DNA of 7,102 bases from Pseudomonas sp. (GTDB lineage Bacteria > Pseudomonadota > Gammaproteobacteria > Pseudomonadales > Pseudomonadaceae): contig DQAA01000025.1 of NCBI GenBank assembly GCA_003523465.1, positions 1 through 7,102 of the forward strand. The letters are read 5' to 3'. Positions 4,521 through 7,102 of the stretch are shown one piece after another (the stretch's first letter is position 1; every line of letters starts with the position of its first letter). The notes under the pieces are model-generated. The model was not told the origin of the DNA. It did no database searches and saw nothing but the letters and a program-made list of their open reading frames with translations. The translations under genes were made by a program, and so were the position numbers.

Positions 4521-5945
4521 ATGTCCGCTGCTGCATCGTTCCGCATTGAAAAAGACCTGCTTGGCACCCTGGAAGTCCCTGCCGACGCCTACTACGGCAT
4601 CCAGACCCTGCGTGCTGCCAACAACTTCCATCTGTCCGGTGTTCCGCTGTCGCACTACCCGAAACTGGTCGTGGCCCTGGCCATGGTCAAGCAGGCTGCT
4701 GCCGACGCCAACCGTGAGCTGGGTCACCTGAGCGATGCCAAGCATGCCGCCATCAGCGAGGCCTGTGCCCGCCTGATCCGTGGCGACTACCACGAGCAGT
4801 TTGTCGTGGACATGATTCAAGGCGGTGCTGGTACTTCTACCAACATGAACGCCAACGAAGTCATCGCCAACATCGCCCTGGAAGCCATGGGCCATGAGAA
4901 AGGCGAGTACAAGTACCTGCACCCGAACAACGACGTGAACATGGCGCAGTCGACCAACGACGCCTACCCGACCGCGATCCGCCTGGGTCTGCTGCTGGGT
5001 CACGACGCCCTGCTGGCCAGCCTCGACAGCCTGATCCAGGCCTTCGCTGCCAAGGGTGAAGAATTCAGCCACGTACTGAAGATGGGCCGTACCCAGCTGC
5101 AGGACGCGGTACCGATGACCCTGGGCCAGGAATTCCGCGCCTTCGCCACCACCCTGACCGAAGACCTGAACCGCCTGCGCACCCTGGCACCGGAAGTGCT
5201 GACCGAAGTGAACCTGGGCGGTACCGCCATCGGCACCGGCATCAACGCCGACCCTGGCTACCAGGCCCTGGCCGTACAGCGCCTGGCCACCATCAGCGGC
5301 CAGCCGCTGGTCCCGGCTGCCGACCTGATCGAAGCCACCTCGGACATGGGCGCCTTCGTCCTGTTCTCCGGCATGCTCAAGCGCACCGCGGTCAAACTGT
5401 CGAAGATCTGCAACGACCTGCGCCTGCTGTCCAGCGGCCCACGCACCGGCATCAACGAGATCAACCTGCCAGCGCGCCAGCCAGGCAGCTCGATCATGCC
5501 AGGCAAGGTCAACCCGGTTATCCCGGAAGCCGTGAACCAGGTGGCCTTCGCCATCATGGGCAACGACCTGGCCCTGACCATCGCCGCCGAAGGTGGCCAG
5601 CTGCAGCTGAACGTCATGGAACCGCTGATCGCCTACAAGATCTTCGACTCCATCCGCCTGCTCCAGCGCGCCATGGACATGCTGCGCGAACACTGCATCG
5701 TCGGCATCACCGCCAACGAACAGCGCTGCCGTGAACTGGTCGAGCACTCCATCGGCCTGGTCACCGCCCTGAACCCGTACATCGGCTACGAAAACGCCAC
5801 CCGTATCGCCCGCATCGCCCTGGAAACCGGCCGCGGCGTACTGGAACTGGTACGTGAAGAAAAACTCCTCGACGAAGCGATGCTCAACGACATCCTGCGT
5901 CCGGAAAACATGATCGCTCCGCGTCTGGTTCCGCTGAAGGCGTAA
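4521..5945 (+). CDS. aspA: Aspartate ammonia-lyase (aspartase)
   Basis: Aspartase is a cytoplasmic homotetramer that removes ammonia from L-aspartate to give fumarate, feeding amino acid carbon into the TCA cycle. The 474-residue protein shows the fumarase/aspartase superfamily conserved regions in order: GAGTSTNMNANE (103-114), the substrate-binding QSTND (143-147), GRTQLQDAVPMTLGQEF (189-205), and the signature loop GSSIMPGKVN (322-331), which carries the catalytic serine and flexible SS loop. SSGPRTGINEINLP (304-317) and LQLNVMEP (361-368) look like aspartase rather than fumarase, and the protein aligns end to end with E. coli AspA as I recall it. The start at 4521 is chosen over an in-frame ATG at 4509 because GAGATGAT, seven of eight bases of the extended Shine-Dalgarno GAGGTGAT, lies seven bases upstream, and MSAAASF matches Pseudomonas aspartases. 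The gene is monocistronic, ending at a strong terminator. Confidence 0.96.
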   Translation: MSAAASFRIEKDLLGTLEVPADAYYGIQTLRAANNFHLSGVPLSHYPKLVVALAMVKQAAADANRELGHLSDAKHAAISEACARLIRGDYHEQFVVDMIQGGAGTSTNMNANEVIANIALEAMGHEKGEYKYLHPNNDVNMAQSTNDAYPTAIRLGLLLGHDALLASLDSLIQAFAAKGEEFSHVLKMGRTQLQDAVPMTLGQEFRAFATTLTEDLNRLRTLAPEVLTEVNLGGTAIGTGINADPGYQALAVQRLATISGQPLVPAADLIEATSDMGAFVLFSGMLKRTAVKLSKICNDLRLLSSGPRTGINEINLPARQPGSSIMPGKVNPVIPEAVNQVAFAIMGNDLALTIAAEGGQLQLNVMEPLIAYKIFDSIRLLQRAMDMLREHCIVGITANEQRCRELVEHSIGLVTALNPYIGYENATRIARIALETGRGVLELVREEKLLDEAMLNDILRPENMIAPRLVPLKA

Positions 5946-6000
5946 CCCCACGCAACAACCGTCTCACCAGGTCGAGGGACTAGACACCTCTCACCTTTCG

Positions 6001-6034
6001 AGGGCCCAGGGCTTACACCCCGGGCCCTTTTTTT
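6001..6034 (+). terminator. aspA: Intrinsic terminator of aspA
   Basis: AGGGCCC (6001-6007) pairs with GGGCCCT (6022-6028); inside, one A-C mismatch is followed by three more G-C pairs and a six-base loop. Seven T residues follow (6028-6034). It lies 56 bases past the aspA stop and is a textbook rho-independent terminator, separating aspA from the asparaginase gene. Confidence 0.92.
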
Positions 6035-6057
6035 ATGCCCGCCATTCGGCGCCACGC

Positions 6058-6087
6058 CTGACAGATCTGCCCCGGATGTCGTAGTGT
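6058..6087 (+). promoter_or_regulatory. ansA: Weak sigma-70-like promoter candidate for ansA
   Basis: CTGACA (6058-6063, five of six bases of TTGACA) is followed after 18 bases by TAGTGT (6082-6087), a poor -10. It lies between the aspA terminator and the asparaginase gene, where a promoter is expected, which is the main support. Confidence 0.3.
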
Positions 6088-6125
6088 GCCCGGCTACGAA
6101 CAAGACCGACCATGGAGAATGGCGC

Positions 6126-7102
6126 ATGATTTCGGCGTCCCCCCGCCCCGCCCGCAGCATCATGGTGCTGTACACCGGTGGCACCATCGGCATGCAGGCG
6201 AGTGCCAACGGCCTGGCCCCCGCATCCGGTTTCGAGCAACGCATGCGCACCGGGTTATCCACAAGGACGGACCTGGCGCCCTGGCGCTTCCGTGAGATGA
6301 CGCCGCTGATCGACAGCGCCAACATGAACCCGCACTACTGGCAGCGCCTGCGCACGGCGATCATCGAAGCCGTGGATGCCGGCTGCGACGCGGTATTGGT
6401 CCTGCACGGCACCGACACCCTGGCCTACAGCGCGGCGGCCATGAGCTTCCAGTTGCTCGGGCTGGACGCTCCGGTGCTGTTCACCGGATCAATGCTGCCG
6501 GCGGGCGTGGACGACAGCGATGCCTGGGAAAACCTCACCGGCGCCCTCGAAGCCCTGACCCTCGGCCAGCCCGCAGGCGTACAGCTGTTCTTCCACGGCC
6601 AGTTGCTGCCGCCCCGGCGCACCGCGAAGGTGCGCAGCTTCGGGCGAAATCCCTTCGTTGCCCTCGAGCGCAAGACCTCGACCGACACCGCCCCCGCCCT
6701 GCCCGCTGCACTGGACTATCGCCAGCCCGGCCAGCCTGTGGATATCGCCGTGTTGCCCCTGGTGCCCGGCATTTCCGCGGATCTGCTGCTTGCAGTTATC
6801 CACAGCGGCGCCCAGGGCCTGATCCTCGAATGCTTCGGCAGCGGTACCGGCCCGTGCGACGACCCTGACTTTATCCACGCCCTCGAACAGGCCCGCTCCC
6901 GCGATCTGGTGGTGGTGGCGATCACCCAATGCCATGAAGGCGGTGTCGAGTTCGATATCTACGAGGCCGGCAGCCGCCTGCGCCAGGCTGGCGTGTTGTC
7001 CGGCGGCGGCATGACCCGCGAAGCGGCGTTCGGCAAATTGCAGTGGTTGCTCGGCAGCGGCTTGCCGGTCGACGACGTGCGTCGCCTGGTGGAAGCGGAC
7101 CT
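6126..7102 (+). CDS. ansA: Type I (AnsA-like) L-asparaginase, 3' end cut by the window
   Basis: The enzyme hydrolyses asparagine to aspartate and ammonia. About 326 residues are visible and the frame is still open at the edge; compared with the 338-residue E. coli AnsA only the last ten or so are probably missing. Catalytic motifs are present: YTGGTIGMQ (16-24, nucleophile Thr17), LHGTDTLAYSA (93-103, with Thr96-Asp97) and Lys168 in RRTAKVR, which completes the second triad. PGISADLL (214-221) and ITQCHEGGV (266-274) are typical of the cytoplasmic type I branch. There is no signal peptide, consistent with a cytoplasmic enzyme rather than the periplasmic glutaminase-asparaginase of pseudomonads. 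The start has GGAG eight bases upstream. Its product aspartate is the substrate of AspA next door, so the two genes form a catabolic pair, though the terminator between them argues for separate transcripts. Confidence 0.93.
   Translation, partial: MISASPRPARSIMVLYTGGTIGMQASANGLAPASGFEQRMRTGLSTRTDLAPWRFREMTPLIDSANMNPHYWQRLRTAIIEAVDAGCDAVLVLHGTDTLAYSAAAMSFQLLGLDAPVLFTGSMLPAGVDDSDAWENLTGALEALTLGQPAGVQLFFHGQLLPPRRTAKVRSFGRNPFVALERKTSTDTAPALPAALDYRQPGQPVDIAVLPLVPGISADLLLAVIHSGAQGLILECFGSGTGPCDDPDFIHALEQARSRDLVVVAITQCHEGGVEFDIYEAGSRLRQAGVLSGGGMTREAAFGKLQWLLGSGLPVDDVRRLVEAD

Noticed and set aside
4467..5951. A 494-codon open frame on the minus strand opposite aspA
   Set aside because: It mirrors aspA across its whole length; high GC at third codon positions keeps antisense frames open. 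Its translation is low-complexity (Gly, Val, Gln, Asp rich) with no recognisable motif.
6112..6129. Five-codon mini-ORF (MENGA) whose stop overlaps the ansA start as ATGA
   Set aside because: Its ATG lies just before the ansA ribosome-binding site and has no such site itself; most likely chance.

Overview
The window looks like chromosomal housekeeping DNA from a Pseudomonas, probably of the P. putida / P. fluorescens side of the genus. Three things suggest this: the block purE-purK next to a divergent LysR gene and aspA is a familiar Pseudomonas arrangement; the proteins read as pseudomonad versions; and the left edge carries part of a REP element of the type common in these species. Species level is inference. 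I see no phage, IS, CRISPR, tRNA or rRNA.

Layout. The left part runs leftward on the minus strand: purE and purK (a tight two-gene purine operon), a small three-helix membrane protein of the GlsB/YeaQ/YmgE stress family, then a secreted DUF3299 protein ending at the REP fragment. The stress gene appears to have its own AlgU/RpoE-type promoter just past the purK stop, and an intrinsic terminator that ends one base before the DUF3299 start codon. In the middle, a plus-strand gene for a probable secreted metzincin-type zinc protease lies divergent to purE and overlaps tail-to-tail with a minus-strand LysR-type regulator resembling HypT/YjiE. That regulator is divergent from aspA (aspartase), and the 182 bp between them are dense with short inverted and direct repeats. 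aspA ends at a strong terminator and is followed by an AnsA-type cytoplasmic asparaginase gene cut by the right edge.

How the genes work together. PurK and PurE carry out consecutive steps of purine synthesis (AIR to N5-CAIR to CAIR). AnsA and AspA form a catabolic pair (asparagine to aspartate to fumarate, releasing two ammonia), although the terminator and a separate weak promoter suggest separate transcription. The LysR gene is positioned to control itself and perhaps aspA.

No wholly new system is evident. The most interesting signals are regulatory: an inverted repeat whose arms cover the AlgU -10 element and the ribosome-binding site of the small stress gene, which could silence read-through from purEK while sparing the stress transcript; a start codon placed against a terminator hairpin; and a motif present three times in the lysR-aspA gap. 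The metzincin-like protease is the least characterised gene.
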